From: Natrinema ejinorense
Lineage (GTDB): Archaea > Halobacteriota > Halobacteria > Halobacteriales > Natrialbaceae
DNA length: 64,000 nucleotides
Assembly (NCBI RefSeq): GCF_002494345.1
Contig: NZ_NXNI01000002.1
Span: forward strand, 351,921 to 415,920
Direction of reading: 5' to 3'
Part shown: positions 33,034-41,224 of the stretch, piece by piece
How positions within the stretch are numbered: the first letter of the stretch is position 1
Layout of the letters: every line of letters starts with the position of its first letter
Made by a program: the position numbers and the translations under genes
The notes under the pieces: generated by a model
Told to the model about the DNA's origin: nothing
Seen by the model: only the letters and a program-made list of their open reading frames with translations
The model's database searches: none

Positions 33034-34098
33034 CTAGGTCTCATGGGCCAGTGAGATCCCCCGGAGTGGGCCCGCTATCGGTAGCGAGATGCGAGATCCG
33101 GTCGTGGCCGACGCAACGAGCCCGGTGAGACCAGCTAAACCGTGTGCCGCTCTGGACCCTGGAGCGGCATTGTCGCGGTTCCCGGCTGCGAGATCGACGA
33201 TATGCCCCGCAGCGTTTTCGAACAACGACTGGGCCGGAACGTCCCCTGGTTCGTACCCGCTTGGTACTCCTGAAATATCCGTTTCCCAGCGCTCTTGCAG
33301 GGAGTTCGGTACCTCCGTTCGCGTCCTACTCCCGTCCTCGATTCGCCAGTAGTCCCAGGACGTGCCGGCGTCTGGAGCGATATTCAACGGCACGGAAACC
33401 GTTGCCCGCGTTCCGTGGATCGACAGCCGGTGAGGCGCCGCTTCGACGGGGTCGATATACACGGCCGTACCGGTATCCAGCGCGAACGTTCCTCCGCCGG
33501 CGTACCGGACTTCGTTTGACGACCGGACCGTCTCGATGTGGCCGGCTCGAACGTCGGCGATCGTCGCATCAAGTAGATACAAGAGCAGGTCGACATAGTG
33601 TGTCCCGATATTGAGAAACTCTCCATCGGTCGTCACACGAACTGATTCCACCGTTCCCAAAACCCCCTCGGAAAGCAACTCTCGGAGCTCCTCGTGGGCG
33701 TATGAGAACCGTCGAAGATGATTGACGACGAGTTCGATATCGGCGTCATCGCACATCGAGACCATCGTCTCAGCGCGGCGAACGCTCGTGGCGATCGGCT
33801 TCTCACACCACACAACTGAGATGTCGGGTTGGGATCGGACGAGAGTACAGACGTGATCGTAGTGGGCCCCTGCTGGAGTGGCGACGGACACGATATCTAG
33901 CTGTTCCTCGTCGACCATCGCCTCGTACTCCCGGTACCGTCGGTGCTCTGGAATCCCGTGTCGGTCGCCAGATTCGGCGCGGCGGTCGGCATCGATTTCG
34001 GCAATCGCCTGGAGTTCAACGCCGTCGGTCGCGTCGTACGCCTCAGCGTGGTTCTGCCCGACTCTCCCTGTTCCGATCAATCCTGCTTGTAGTGTCAT
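33034..34098 (-). CDS. Gfo/Idh/MocA family oxidoreductase
   Basis: The 354-residue protein has an N-terminal Rossmann domain (MTLQAGLIGTGRVGQNHAEA), the family motif WCEKPIATSVRRAETMV, and a C-terminal beta-sheet domain containing GEFLNIGTHYVDLLLYLL with the catalytic His in GTHYVD. Such enzymes oxidise or reduce sugars and sugar derivatives with NAD(P). It lies 43 bp after the GlmS sugar-isomerase subunit gene on the same strand, which suggests a role in amino-sugar or nucleotide-sugar metabolism of this locus. The exact substrate is unknown. Confidence 0.9.
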   Translation of the reverse strand: MTLQAGLIGTGRVGQNHAEAYDATDGVELQAIAEIDADRRAESGDRHGIPEHRRYREYEAMVDEEQLDIVSVATPAGAHYDHVCTLVRSQPDISVVWCEKPIATSVRRAETMVSMCDDADIELVVNHLRRFSYAHEELRELLSEGVLGTVESVRVTTDGEFLNIGTHYVDLLLYLLDATIADVRAGHIETVRSSNEVRYAGGGTFALDTGTAVYIDPVEAAPHRLSIHGTRATVSVPLNIAPDAGTSWDYWRIEDGSRTRTEVPNSLQERWETDISGVPSGYEPGDVPAQSLFENAAGHIVDLAAGNRDNAAPGSRAAHGLAGLTGLVASATTGSRISLPIAGPLRGISLAHET

Positions 34099-34141
34099 AA
34101 TTTCATTATTGCTTTATCCGGTGTTCGTTTCGTCGGTCCAG

Positions 34142-35086
34142 TCATTCGACGGTCACGCTCTTTGCGAGGTTCCGGGGTTTATCCACGTCTCGTCCGAGAT
34201 TTGTAGCCGTATAGTAAGCGAACAATTGTAGCTGGACGTTCGCGACAATTGCTGCGGTTCGCGGCCTCGTTTCCGGAATCGAGAGTATGTGATCAGCATA
34301 GTCGGCGATATCCGATCGGCCATCGGTGACGGCGACGACGGGGGCACCGCGCGCTGTGGTCTCCCTTACATTGGCGATCGTCTTCTGCGCTACCTCGTCA
34401 TCGCCAATAACGATAGCGATCACAGGCGTCTCGTCGTTTACTAATGCGAGCGGACCGTGCTTGAGTTCGCCTGCGGCGAACCCCTCGGCGTGCTTGTACG
34501 TGATCTCCTTGCACTTCAGCGCTCCCTCCAACGCGATGGGATAGTTCAGATCGCGCCCAATGTAGAAATACGCGTCGGCGTCGACAAGGCGATCTGCTAT
34601 CTGTTCTGCACTCGATCGCGTGAGAGCCTCGTCGACGAGATCCGGTAGCTTTTGGAGTGCGGCCTTGAGTTCGGGATCGGGCTCGGCGGCAGTCTGTTGG
34701 TGGAGAAGATTAAGTGATGCCAACTGCGACACGAACGTTTTCGAAGCAGCAACACCGATCTCCGGACCGGCTCTGATGTAGAAGACATGGTCGCATTCTC
34801 GCGCAGCCGAGGATCCGACGACATTGGTCAGTGCAAGCGTTTGGGCGCCTTGATCTCTCGCTACGCGGAGTGCGTTTAGGGTGTCTGCGGTCTCGCCGCT
34901 CTGCGTAATTCCGACGATGAGCGTGTTGGAAATCGCTGGCGGCGAGTTATTGTACTCACTCGCGAGAAACGCTCGCGTGGAAATAGCTGTCTCCCTGAAG
35001 AGTCGTTCTCCGTACAGGGCAGCGTGATAACTCGTTCCACAGCCGACGAAGTGAACGTTCTCAAACTCGGTGATTTCGATGTTCAT
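34142..35086 (-). CDS. glmS: glucosamine-6-phosphate synthase, isomerase (SIS) half encoded separately
   Basis: The 314-residue protein has two SIS domains, the C-terminal half of GlmS. It contains FVGCGTSYHAALYGERLF, GITQSGETADTL, AGPEIGVAASKTFVSQLASL, EGALKCKEITYKHAEGFAAG then ELKHGPLAL, and ends DKPRNLAKSVTVE like full-length GlmS. Its ATG overlaps the stop of the glutaminase-half gene (ATGA). It has its own Shine-Dalgarno, GGAGG, 8 nt upstream inside the preceding gene. With the upstream half it would make about 600 residues, the normal GlmS size. It converts fructose-6-phosphate plus ammonia to glucosamine-6-phosphate. Confidence 0.92.
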   Translation of the reverse strand: MNIEITEFENVHFVGCGTSYHAALYGERLFRETAISTRAFLASEYNNSPPAISNTLIVGITQSGETADTLNALRVARDQGAQTLALTNVVGSSAARECDHVFYIRAGPEIGVAASKTFVSQLASLNLLHQQTAAEPDPELKAALQKLPDLVDEALTRSSAEQIADRLVDADAYFYIGRDLNYPIALEGALKCKEITYKHAEGFAAGELKHGPLALVNDETPVIAIVIGDDEVAQKTIANVRETTARGAPVVAVTDGRSDIADYADHILSIPETRPRTAAIVANVQLQLFAYYTATNLGRDVDKPRNLAKSVTVE

Positions 35087-35940
35087 GTGAGTTCCTCCTG
35101 TCTACTGCCGTCTTCGAAGTCATCGAGTCGACCCTGAAGACATTGTTTCAGAGCGTGCGGTTGTTCGTGAATCTCCTTGAGCATGAAGTGATCGTACCCG
35201 TCCTTTTGGATTTCCGTGGGAGACCAATCGACGGTCTCGACTGTCGGGTCGATGCGCTCGCCCGACGGGGACAGTACCTGCCAGTCGTCCACAGTGATTC
35301 GTGCCATTTCTCCGTCCTCGAGATAGACGACCTGATTTGTGAACTCGAGGAACGCGGGAACGTCGCTGGCTAGATAGGTCGCGGTTTCATCGACCCCGAG
35401 TACGAGTGGCGAGTCACTGCGGACACAGTAGATCTCGTTCGTCTCTGCAAAGAGTACGACGATGGCATAGCTTCCGTCAAGCTGATTGACGGCCTCTCGG
35501 ATCGATTCTTCACAGGTAGCCCCATCGGCACGCGCCGATTCGATGAGATGCGGGATAACCTCGGTGTCGGTTTCGCTCATGAACTCGTGGCCGGCAGCTG
35601 TGAGTTCCTCTTTGAGTGCCCGATGATTATCGATGATGCCATTGTGGACGACGGCCACGTTTTTGTGACAGTCGGTGTGAGGATGAGCGTTTTGTTTCGT
35701 TGGCGGTCCATGCGTACTCCATCGGGTGTGTCCGATTCCGATCGTTCCGTTCATCGTCGTCTCGGCGAGCGCCGACGTGAGGTGGGTCAAATCACCGGCC
35801 CTCTTCTCGATGGTGAGCCTCTCTCTTAGCGTTGCAATTCCCGCAGAGTCGTAGCCTCGATACTCTAAATTCGACAGTCCCTGTAAGAGGATGTCCTGTG
35901 CGGTCTCTGATTGGAGGGCGCAACCGATGATCCCACACAT
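35083..35940 (-). CDS. glmS: glucosamine-6-phosphate synthase, glutaminase half encoded separately
   Basis: The 285-residue Ntn-type glutamine amidotransferase starts MCGIIGCA with the catalytic Cys2. It has LEYRGYDSAGIA, GHTRWSTHGPPTKQNAHPH, VVHNGIIDNH and GSYAIVVLFA, and ends with the GlmS linker motif HFMLKEIHEQPHALKQ and 16 further residues. It releases ammonia from glutamine for the isomerase half encoded next (4-nt overlap). The split point is in the normal interdomain linker, so this is a natural gene fission and not a broken gene. Together they supply glucosamine-6-phosphate for UDP-GlcNAc and the amino-sugar pathway here. Confidence 0.92.
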   Translation of the reverse strand: MCGIIGCALQSETAQDILLQGLSNLEYRGYDSAGIATLRERLTIEKRAGDLTHLTSALAETTMNGTIGIGHTRWSTHGPPTKQNAHPHTDCHKNVAVVHNGIIDNHRALKEELTAAGHEFMSETDTEVIPHLIESARADGATCEESIREAVNQLDGSYAIVVLFAETNEIYCVRSDSPLVLGVDETATYLASDVPAFLEFTNQVVYLEDGEMARITVDDWQVLSPSGERIDPTVETVDWSPTEIQKDGYDHFMLKEIHEQPHALKQCLQGRLDDFEDGSRQEELT

Positions 35941-36188
35941 CAGTTATTCACCCCCGCGCTATCGGCGAGTTGCAGTTGGTTGGCTTCTCGACGGAACCGT
36001 CGGTGACAACGGCTGATCGATGCGTGGACGACTGACCGATATCGATGACCGCGACGTGACAGCCGTAGCTCAGCGCCGTTCCGTTCGGACTCTCGGTCCG
36101 TAAATCGGTGCTGATTGAGCGTCGACCCCAAACCAGTGATACGCCGGATGCGACGATCGATAGTGATTGATGACATAATAAGTATATG
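35941..36188. other. intergenic region, nothing recognised
   Basis: A gap of about 248 bp lies between the aminotransferase and GlmS genes on the same strand. Frames are Arg/Ser-rich and unlike proteins. A TATA-like stretch at about 36173-36187 (GACATAATAAGTATATG) is too far from the GlmS start to serve it directly. Confidence 0.35.
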
Positions 36189-37319
36189 TTACGCTGTAAG
36201 CGCAGTTTCCATGGACGAGACGACGTGATCGATCTCCTCATCGGTGAGTTCCGGGTGAATCGGGAGCGAGACCACTCGAGAGGCGATCTCTTCGGTGACG
36301 TCCAGGTGATCGACCGGCTTCTCGTGCGTCGATCGGTAGTACGCACTCCGGTGAACTGGGTGGAAGTAGATTTTGGAGGAAACGCCTTGTTCATCGAGTG
36401 CTCCCATAAGGGCGTCTCGCTGGACCGACGGCTCGAGGGTAACAGTGAACAGTTGGTAAACGTGCCGGCCGTCGGCCGGCTCTCCCATCGGCTCGACGGC
36501 GTCCAGTGTCGCGAGCGATTCCCGGTAACGGCGGGCAACTCGACGACGTCCTCGGATGAGTTCGTCGATGCGCTGAAGTTGTGCAACTCCGATTGCGGCG
36601 ACCACGTCGGGCAGCCTGAAATTATTCCCGAGCGTCCGGTATTCGCCGCTGCTCTGGGATTCGAAGTAATCGCTCGAGGCACGGCCATGGGACCGGAGGA
36701 GCCGTAGCTCCGCCGCGAGGTCGTCGTCATCGGTGACGACGGCACCTCCTTCACCCGTCGCTGCCACCTTGTTTTGGCAGAAACTGAACATCGCGGAATC
36801 GCCGAAGCTGCCGACTTTCTCACCATTCACGGTTGCACCGAACGACTCCGCAGCGTCCTCGATCAGTACGAGATCGTGCGTCTCCGCGATGTCTACCAGT
36901 GTCCGGATTCGGCAGGGCCGTCCCGCGTAGTGGACTGGAACGATGGCGGCCGTATCCGGGGTTATACAGTCGGAGACACTGTTCGGATCCAGCCCATAGC
37001 ACTCGCGCTCGATATCGGCAAATACCGGTTCGGCACCGACGATCCGGACCGCATTGACCGTCGAGATGAACGTAAACGAGGGGACGATGACTTCGTCACC
37101 ATCCCCGATCCCGTGTGAGCGAAGTGCAGATACGAGCGCCGTCGTTCCGGAGTTAAACACGACCGCGTTTGACACGCCGACAAACTCCTCAATTCGCTTC
37201 TCGAATTCGTCAATGTACGGTCCGTTCGCCCAGAAGCTACCACGAGTGATCGAGTCGATGGCATTCGTGATCTCTTCTCGGCCCCATGAAATTCGAAACA
37301 GAGGGATATCAGCAGTCAT
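36189..37319 (-). CDS. DegT/DnrJ/EryC1-type sugar aminotransferase (LegC-like)
   Basis: The 376-residue PLP enzyme has NAVVFNSGTTALVSALRSHG, VIVPSFTFISTVNAV, HYAGRPCRI, VLIEDAAESFGATVNGEKVG and the PLP lysine in MFSFCQNKVAATGEGGAV. The C-terminus has FHPVHRSAYY and ASRVVSLPIHPELTDEEI. The family aminates 4-keto (or 3-keto) nucleotide sugars with glutamate. Its start overlaps the 4,6-dehydratase stop by 4 nt, so the two form successive steps: dehydration of UDP-GlcNAc, then amination at C4. This suits legionaminic-type nonulosonic acid synthesis (LegC). Confidence 0.93.
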   Translation of the reverse strand: MTADIPLFRISWGREEITNAIDSITRGSFWANGPYIDEFEKRIEEFVGVSNAVVFNSGTTALVSALRSHGIGDGDEVIVPSFTFISTVNAVRIVGAEPVFADIERECYGLDPNSVSDCITPDTAAIVPVHYAGRPCRIRTLVDIAETHDLVLIEDAAESFGATVNGEKVGSFGDSAMFSFCQNKVAATGEGGAVVTDDDDLAAELRLLRSHGRASSDYFESQSSGEYRTLGNNFRLPDVVAAIGVAQLQRIDELIRGRRRVARRYRESLATLDAVEPMGEPADGRHVYQLFTVTLEPSVQRDALMGALDEQGVSSKIYFHPVHRSAYYRSTHEKPVDHLDVTEEIASRVVSLPIHPELTDEEIDHVVSSMETALTA

Positions 37320-38347
37320 ACTTCGACTTCCACCTTTTCTTCGATCGCGTTCGTCCGGTTGATCAGTGAGATAATCTCGTCGCGCTCCAGTAGGGTCGCG
37401 TTGGCGGACGTGTACTCTCTTTCCACCGAGTTACTGATGGTCGATAGTCCGTCATCGACGTTGATATCCGGATGGATCACGAACATCTCTTTCCGCTCTT
37501 CGACCCGGGCGAGTTCTTCATGAGAGAGGAGTTTCTCGTGGGTGCGCTCGCCGGGCCGTCGACCGATATATTCGATCTCGATATTATCTCGAGAAAAGCC
37601 GTATTTAGGCGCGTATGTGGATTTGAGTGCTTTTGCGAGATCGCCAACCCGGAACGCCGGCATTTTCAGTACGAATATCCGTCCTTGGGCTCCGTATTCG
37701 TGAGCGGAGAGGACGAGTTCAACCGCTCGTTCGACCGGCATGATGAATCGAGTCATGTCCGGATTCGTGACTGTGATCGGACCGCCGTTGCTGATCTGGT
37801 CGAAGAAGATCGGCACCACGGATCCAGTAGAACCGAGTACGTTCCCGAAGCGAACACAGTTGAAGTTCGTGTTCCGATCGTGCTCAGCACCTGCAGCGGT
37901 CACGACTCGTTCCATAATGAGCTTCGTTGCACCCATAACGGAACTCGGATCCGCTGCCTTGTCGGTGCTGACGGCGGTAAACGAGTCAACGCCTTTCTCG
38001 ATAGCGGCCTGAATTAAGTTACGCGTTCCCCGAATATTTGTTTGGACTGCCTCCGTCGGATTATACTCGCTCATTTCGACGTGCTTGATCGCTCCGACGT
38101 GGAATACTACGTCGATCCCCTCCATCGCTCTCGAGACCCGACTCCTGTCTCGAAGATCCCCTAACAGATACTGCAGGCTCGTTTCAGACTGCTCGAGTTG
38201 GTTTTGCAGGCGGAACATTCGCTGCTGGTCGTGATCGAACACGCGAACCATCGTCGGGTCCGTCTCGATAATCTGCTCGACGAGTGTACTCCCGATGAAT
38301 CCACCACCACCAGTGACGAGGACAGTTTTGTTCGTGAGTGAACTCAT
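37316..38347 (-). CDS. UDP-N-acetylglucosamine 4,6-dehydratase-like protein (CapD/FlaA1 family, soluble)
   Basis: The 343-residue extended SDR has the cofactor motif VTGGGGFIGS (11-20), GAIKHVEMSEYNPTEAVQTN, TAVSTDKAADPSSVMGATK and GSVVPIFFDQISNGGPITVT. The usual catalytic Tyr of Y-x3-K is Met here (M138-G-A-T-K142), as reported for WbpM/FlaA1/PglF-type dehydratases (Ser-Met-Lys triad). It lacks the N-terminal membrane helices of the long members. It is first in the operon with the aminotransferase (ATGA overlap). The ATG at 38347 is chosen over 38359 because it starts the first strand. Confidence 0.9.
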   Translation of the reverse strand: MSSLTNKTVLVTGGGGFIGSTLVEQIIETDPTMVRVFDHDQQRMFRLQNQLEQSETSLQYLLGDLRDRSRVSRAMEGIDVVFHVGAIKHVEMSEYNPTEAVQTNIRGTRNLIQAAIEKGVDSFTAVSTDKAADPSSVMGATKLIMERVVTAAGAEHDRNTNFNCVRFGNVLGSTGSVVPIFFDQISNGGPITVTNPDMTRFIMPVERAVELVLSAHEYGAQGRIFVLKMPAFRVGDLAKALKSTYAPKYGFSRDNIEIEYIGRRPGERTHEKLLSHEELARVEERKEMFVIHPDINVDDGLSTISNSVEREYTSANATLLERDEIISLINRTNAIEEKVEVEV

Positions 38348-38574
38348 ATTACTCCACACACCTCATTGGACGTACCGAAAGTAGTCGGTCTGCATGGATG
38401 TGTGGCCGAGCAGCGATGCCTGTACCGTCAACTGCATTCATGGCAGTAGTTACTTCCATTCCGATTTACTATCTAATGTTAGAATATATAAAGTTTACTG
38501 TAAATAATATTCTTTTATATTATCACATACTTACTAGTAAATATATGGTCGGCCGCGGGGTAGCAGGGTATGAA
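38348..38574. promoter_or_regulatory. AT-rich intergenic region upstream of the dehydratase operon
   Basis: The 227 bp include an unusually AT-rich core at about 38470-38545 (AATATATAAAG, TTTTATATTATC, GTAAATATATGG). The region upstream of the leftward dehydratase is here; TATA candidates are many and none can be singled out. No gene is seen. Confidence 0.35.
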
Positions 38575-39786
38575 TCAAGCCCCGTTGGGTTCAGGCGTAG
38601 TCCGCGTCAGTAGAATCCCGGCGACCGCAGCAACGCTGACATAGCCGAACGCAAGAGTATACGTTGTTTGTTCGATCAGTTCTCCGGTGATGACGGGCGT
38701 GATTACCGAACCGATGAAACTAGCCGTCGTCAGTACTGCAATCGCAGTTGCAGCAACCGCTGGATCGGCAAGTTCCCGAACATACGGATGAAGGATTCCG
38801 ATTCCGGACTGAAGGGCCAATCCAGCGAAGAGGAGACTGAGGACCAGTACAGCCAGGATATCCGTCATCGCAATCAATGCAGTTAGTGGGAGCGTCGTGG
38901 CAAAGGCGAGATACATCACCGGCTTTCGTCGACGGTTGAGGAACCGATCTGAGACGACTCCGCTGCCGATCCGCGAAATGACACCGACGGCAGGGTACGC
39001 CGCAAAAAGCATGCCACTCGTCGTCAGTGATAAGCCGACGTCCTCGGCGAGATAATTCGGCATCCATGTATTGAAAAATACGTAGATAGAGTACGCGAGA
39101 AACCCCATCAGTCCGACGGACCTAACGTTTCTGTCGATCAATATGCGTACAATCGAATTTACGTTCGGCACATCTGATTCGCCCGCCGTCGTCACGACAT
39201 CGTGGGTACTGTACCAGAAAACGAGGCTGGCGAACACCGCCGGAACAGCGAAGATACCGAACGGCGTTGCCCATCCGAGGCTCGTACTGAGGTACGGTCC
39301 AAAGAACTGCGCGAACGCAAACCCCAATGGCGCACTGGCGGTGAAGATACCGATCGCGGTGGCTTCGTTGTCTGAGTTGAAGCGCGATCCGATAAGGGTT
39401 ATGCCCGCGTTCCAGACGATCGGGAACGCGAATCCACCTACTGCCCGCGCGCCGAGTAAAAGCAAGTACGATCCAGCTAACGCCGCTCGCCAGCTTAGTA
39501 CTGAGCCCGCGATAAAGACGCCCGTTGCAACCATCATCGCCGTACGATTATCCGTTCGGTCCAACCAGACCCCCACGGGAATGCTTACAACTGCTGCAAC
39601 GCCAAAGACGATACTAACGAGCCAACTAGCAGCTGACGAGGTAATTTCGAGTTGCGCTGTTATCACCGGAAAAACGCTAGCCGGTGCGATGATGAAGGCG
39701 TTCACCGTTGCGGATAACAACCAGACACTGAGCAGGAGCGTCCATCGATCGTCAAGATACTGCCGAAGGGTGCAACTCCCTATCAT
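38575..39786 (-). CDS. MFS transporter
   Basis: The 403-residue protein has 12 predicted membrane segments spread evenly and the MFS loop motif GVWLDRTDNRTAMM between helices 2 and 3, with a related GVVSDRFLNRRRKP between 8 and 9. The first helix is LLLSVWLLSATVNAFIIAPA. It resembles the sugar-phosphate/organic-anion exchanger group, but the substrate is not determinable. It is transcribed leftward, ending about 230 bp before the dehydratase operon, so it could carry an intermediate or be unrelated. Confidence 0.9.
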   Translation of the reverse strand: MIGSCTLRQYLDDRWTLLLSVWLLSATVNAFIIAPASVFPVITAQLEITSSAASWLVSIVFGVAAVVSIPVGVWLDRTDNRTAMMVATGVFIAGSVLSWRAALAGSYLLLLGARAVGGFAFPIVWNAGITLIGSRFNSDNEATAIGIFTASAPLGFAFAQFFGPYLSTSLGWATPFGIFAVPAVFASLVFWYSTHDVVTTAGESDVPNVNSIVRILIDRNVRSVGLMGFLAYSIYVFFNTWMPNYLAEDVGLSLTTSGMLFAAYPAVGVISRIGSGVVSDRFLNRRRKPVMYLAFATTLPLTALIAMTDILAVLVLSLLFAGLALQSGIGILHPYVRELADPAVAATAIAVLTTASFIGSVITPVITGELIEQTTYTLAFGYVSVAAVAGILLTRTTPEPNGA

Positions 39787-40048
39787 TTTGACCCTTCTCC
39801 AATACGCGGATAGTGAACCGAACTACATCTCGGCCACGAATTTCGTAGCAAGAACTGTAATCGGGTCCCGGGCGTTGTTCGATCGATTCTCGATTTCCGA
39901 CTGGTTCGTGTCATTGGTTCTTCGAAAAGCGCATCTCACTTACAGGCACCGTATCAGCAGGAATGACTCCAGCTGAGTGGGTACCGCGATTGAGACTACC
40001 GCAATCGGATTTTCAACCATAGTGAGGAAAGCAAAAGTGGACTGGTGG
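39787..40048. other. intergenic region, nothing recognised
   Basis: A gap of about 260 bp lies between the MFS gene and the head-repeat protein gene (both leftward). No protein-like frame, repeat or RNA is seen. The MFS promoter should be at its left end. Confidence 0.35.
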
Positions 40049-41224
40049 CTATTCAGCCTCGACTTTCGCTTCGAGTTCCTCTAACCGGGACTCGAGTTGT
40101 CTGTTTCGGTTCGCAAGCGCCTGAATGGCCGCAAGAGCGACACCGTCAGCGTCTGCACTGCTAATCGTCTCCCCGTTCTGGCCGAGTTCAAACGTCTCGT
40201 GGAACGCTCCGGCCGTCGGCCCGACGTGATGGTTCTCGTCTGATCCATCTTCGTACCGCCAGCTTTGAATCGTGAGCTCACGAACTTGCTCGAGAATCTC
40301 GTCGGCGTCGATCGGATCGATGTCCGTCCGCGAGTCGTCGGTTGCAGTGTATTCCCACTCACCGTTCTCCGATAAACACGCTCCGGTAGATGTATTGATA
40401 AGGCCGCTCTTCAGTGATGGATCGTTCTCATCGCCGAAGTAAACGCCGCCCGCAGCACGAACGATGAATTGATTTGGTCCAGTCGAAGCTACACTTCCTC
40501 CGCTATTATCCGCCCAGACAAATGCACCAGTGTTGCGGGCCTGTGCGTTACGTCCAGCGGCATAGCTGTAACTCCCCTCGGCACTGTTGCCTTCGCCGCC
40601 GGGAACGATGGCCCCGTATCCACTAGCTACGTTGTTATCCCCGCCACTGGTGGTTGAATACCGAGCACTCGCCTCGTTGCCGTTTCCACCGCCGATGTAA
40701 GAGCGCTCTCCGCTTGCCGTGTTACTCGAGCCGCCGACGATCGTTGCTTCGAATCCGGTGGCATGATTGTTGTACCCACCGCCGATCGTCGAATCAAGAG
40801 CAGTGGCTTTGTTGTCTGAGCCACCGACAACAAGCGATGCGTTCGCGTTTGCAGTGTTGTTCTCACCACCTCCCACAAACGACTCCTGCCCACTGGCCTC
40901 GTTCGTGTTGCCGCCGCAGACGACGCTTCTGTTCCCTTCGGATCTATTCGAAACCCCACCGCCAATTACAGAATGTATGACCGATGCGGCGTTGTTTTCT
41001 CCGCCGCCGACGGTCGAGTAATCACCACTAGCAACGTTGTTCTCACCACCGCCAACGAACGAGTGGGTTCCGTCTTCAGCGGCTGTGCTGATATCAGTCC
41101 CGAACTGAATCGCAACACCAGATGAAGCAGTAAGTCCTCCAAGCGAGCCAAGGAATGAGCGTCTTGACGAGCCTGACTGGTCCGACTGTTCTCGTTGATC
41201 TGCTACGTCATGTTGCTGGTTCAT
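40049..41224 (-). CDS. Tat-exported protein with YadA-head-like repeats and C-terminal S74-type chaperone domain
   Basis: The 391-residue protein has a twin-arginine signal (SSRRSFLGSLGGLTASSG, about 19-36). Eleven tandem 15-residue repeats (about 57-221; consensus xGGGxNxASGxxSx, with Gly-Gly and Asn-x-Ala-Ser-Gly) follow, of the left-handed beta-roll type found in trimeric adhesin heads. A transition FVWADNSGGS...FIVRAAGGVYFGDEN leads to a C-terminal region (about 300-391), IDPIDADEILEQVREL...IQSWRYEDG...HHVGPTAGAFHETF, resembling Peptidase_S74/ICA domains and ending in a coiled coil (NRNRQLESRLEELEAKVEAE). The ATG at 41224 was chosen over 41275. It is probably a homotrimeric surface fibre. 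The catalytic Lys of the S74 autoprotease is not seen. Confidence 0.85.
   Translation of the reverse strand: MNQQHDVADQREQSDQSGSSRRSFLGSLGGLTASSGVAIQFGTDISTAAEDGTHSFVGGGENNVASGDYSTVGGGENNAASVIHSVIGGGVSNRSEGNRSVVCGGNTNEASGQESFVGGGENNTANANASLVVGGSDNKATALDSTIGGGYNNHATGFEATIVGGSSNTASGERSYIGGGNGNEASARYSTTSGGDNNVASGYGAIVPGGEGNSAEGSYSYAAGRNAQARNTGAFVWADNSGGSVASTGPNQFIVRAAGGVYFGDENDPSLKSGLINTSTGACLSENGEWEYTATDDSRTDIDPIDADEILEQVRELTIQSWRYEDGSDENHHVGPTAGAFHETFELGQNGETISSADADGVALAAIQALANRNRQLESRLEELEAKVEAE
40562..41056 (-). repeat. tandem repeat array encoding eleven 15-residue head repeats
   Basis: This in-frame coding array has a period of 45 nt, eleven units. Each unit encodes a variant of the pattern hGGGxNxASGxxSx (h hydrophobic). 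Units differ in codons and in outer residues, so the array is old rather than a recent duplication. Confidence 0.75.

Noticed and set aside
35948..36826. Minus-strand frame of 292 codons overlapping the aminotransferase gene and the GlmS gap
   Set aside because: It is the wrong frame of the aminotransferase gene. The part that falls in the intergenic region has no recognisable protein pattern.
40562..41056. Regularly spaced repeats resembling a CRISPR array
   Set aside because: The 45-nt periodicity is in frame with a coding sequence, the units diverge at the nucleotide level, and the encoded pattern is a known head-repeat type.
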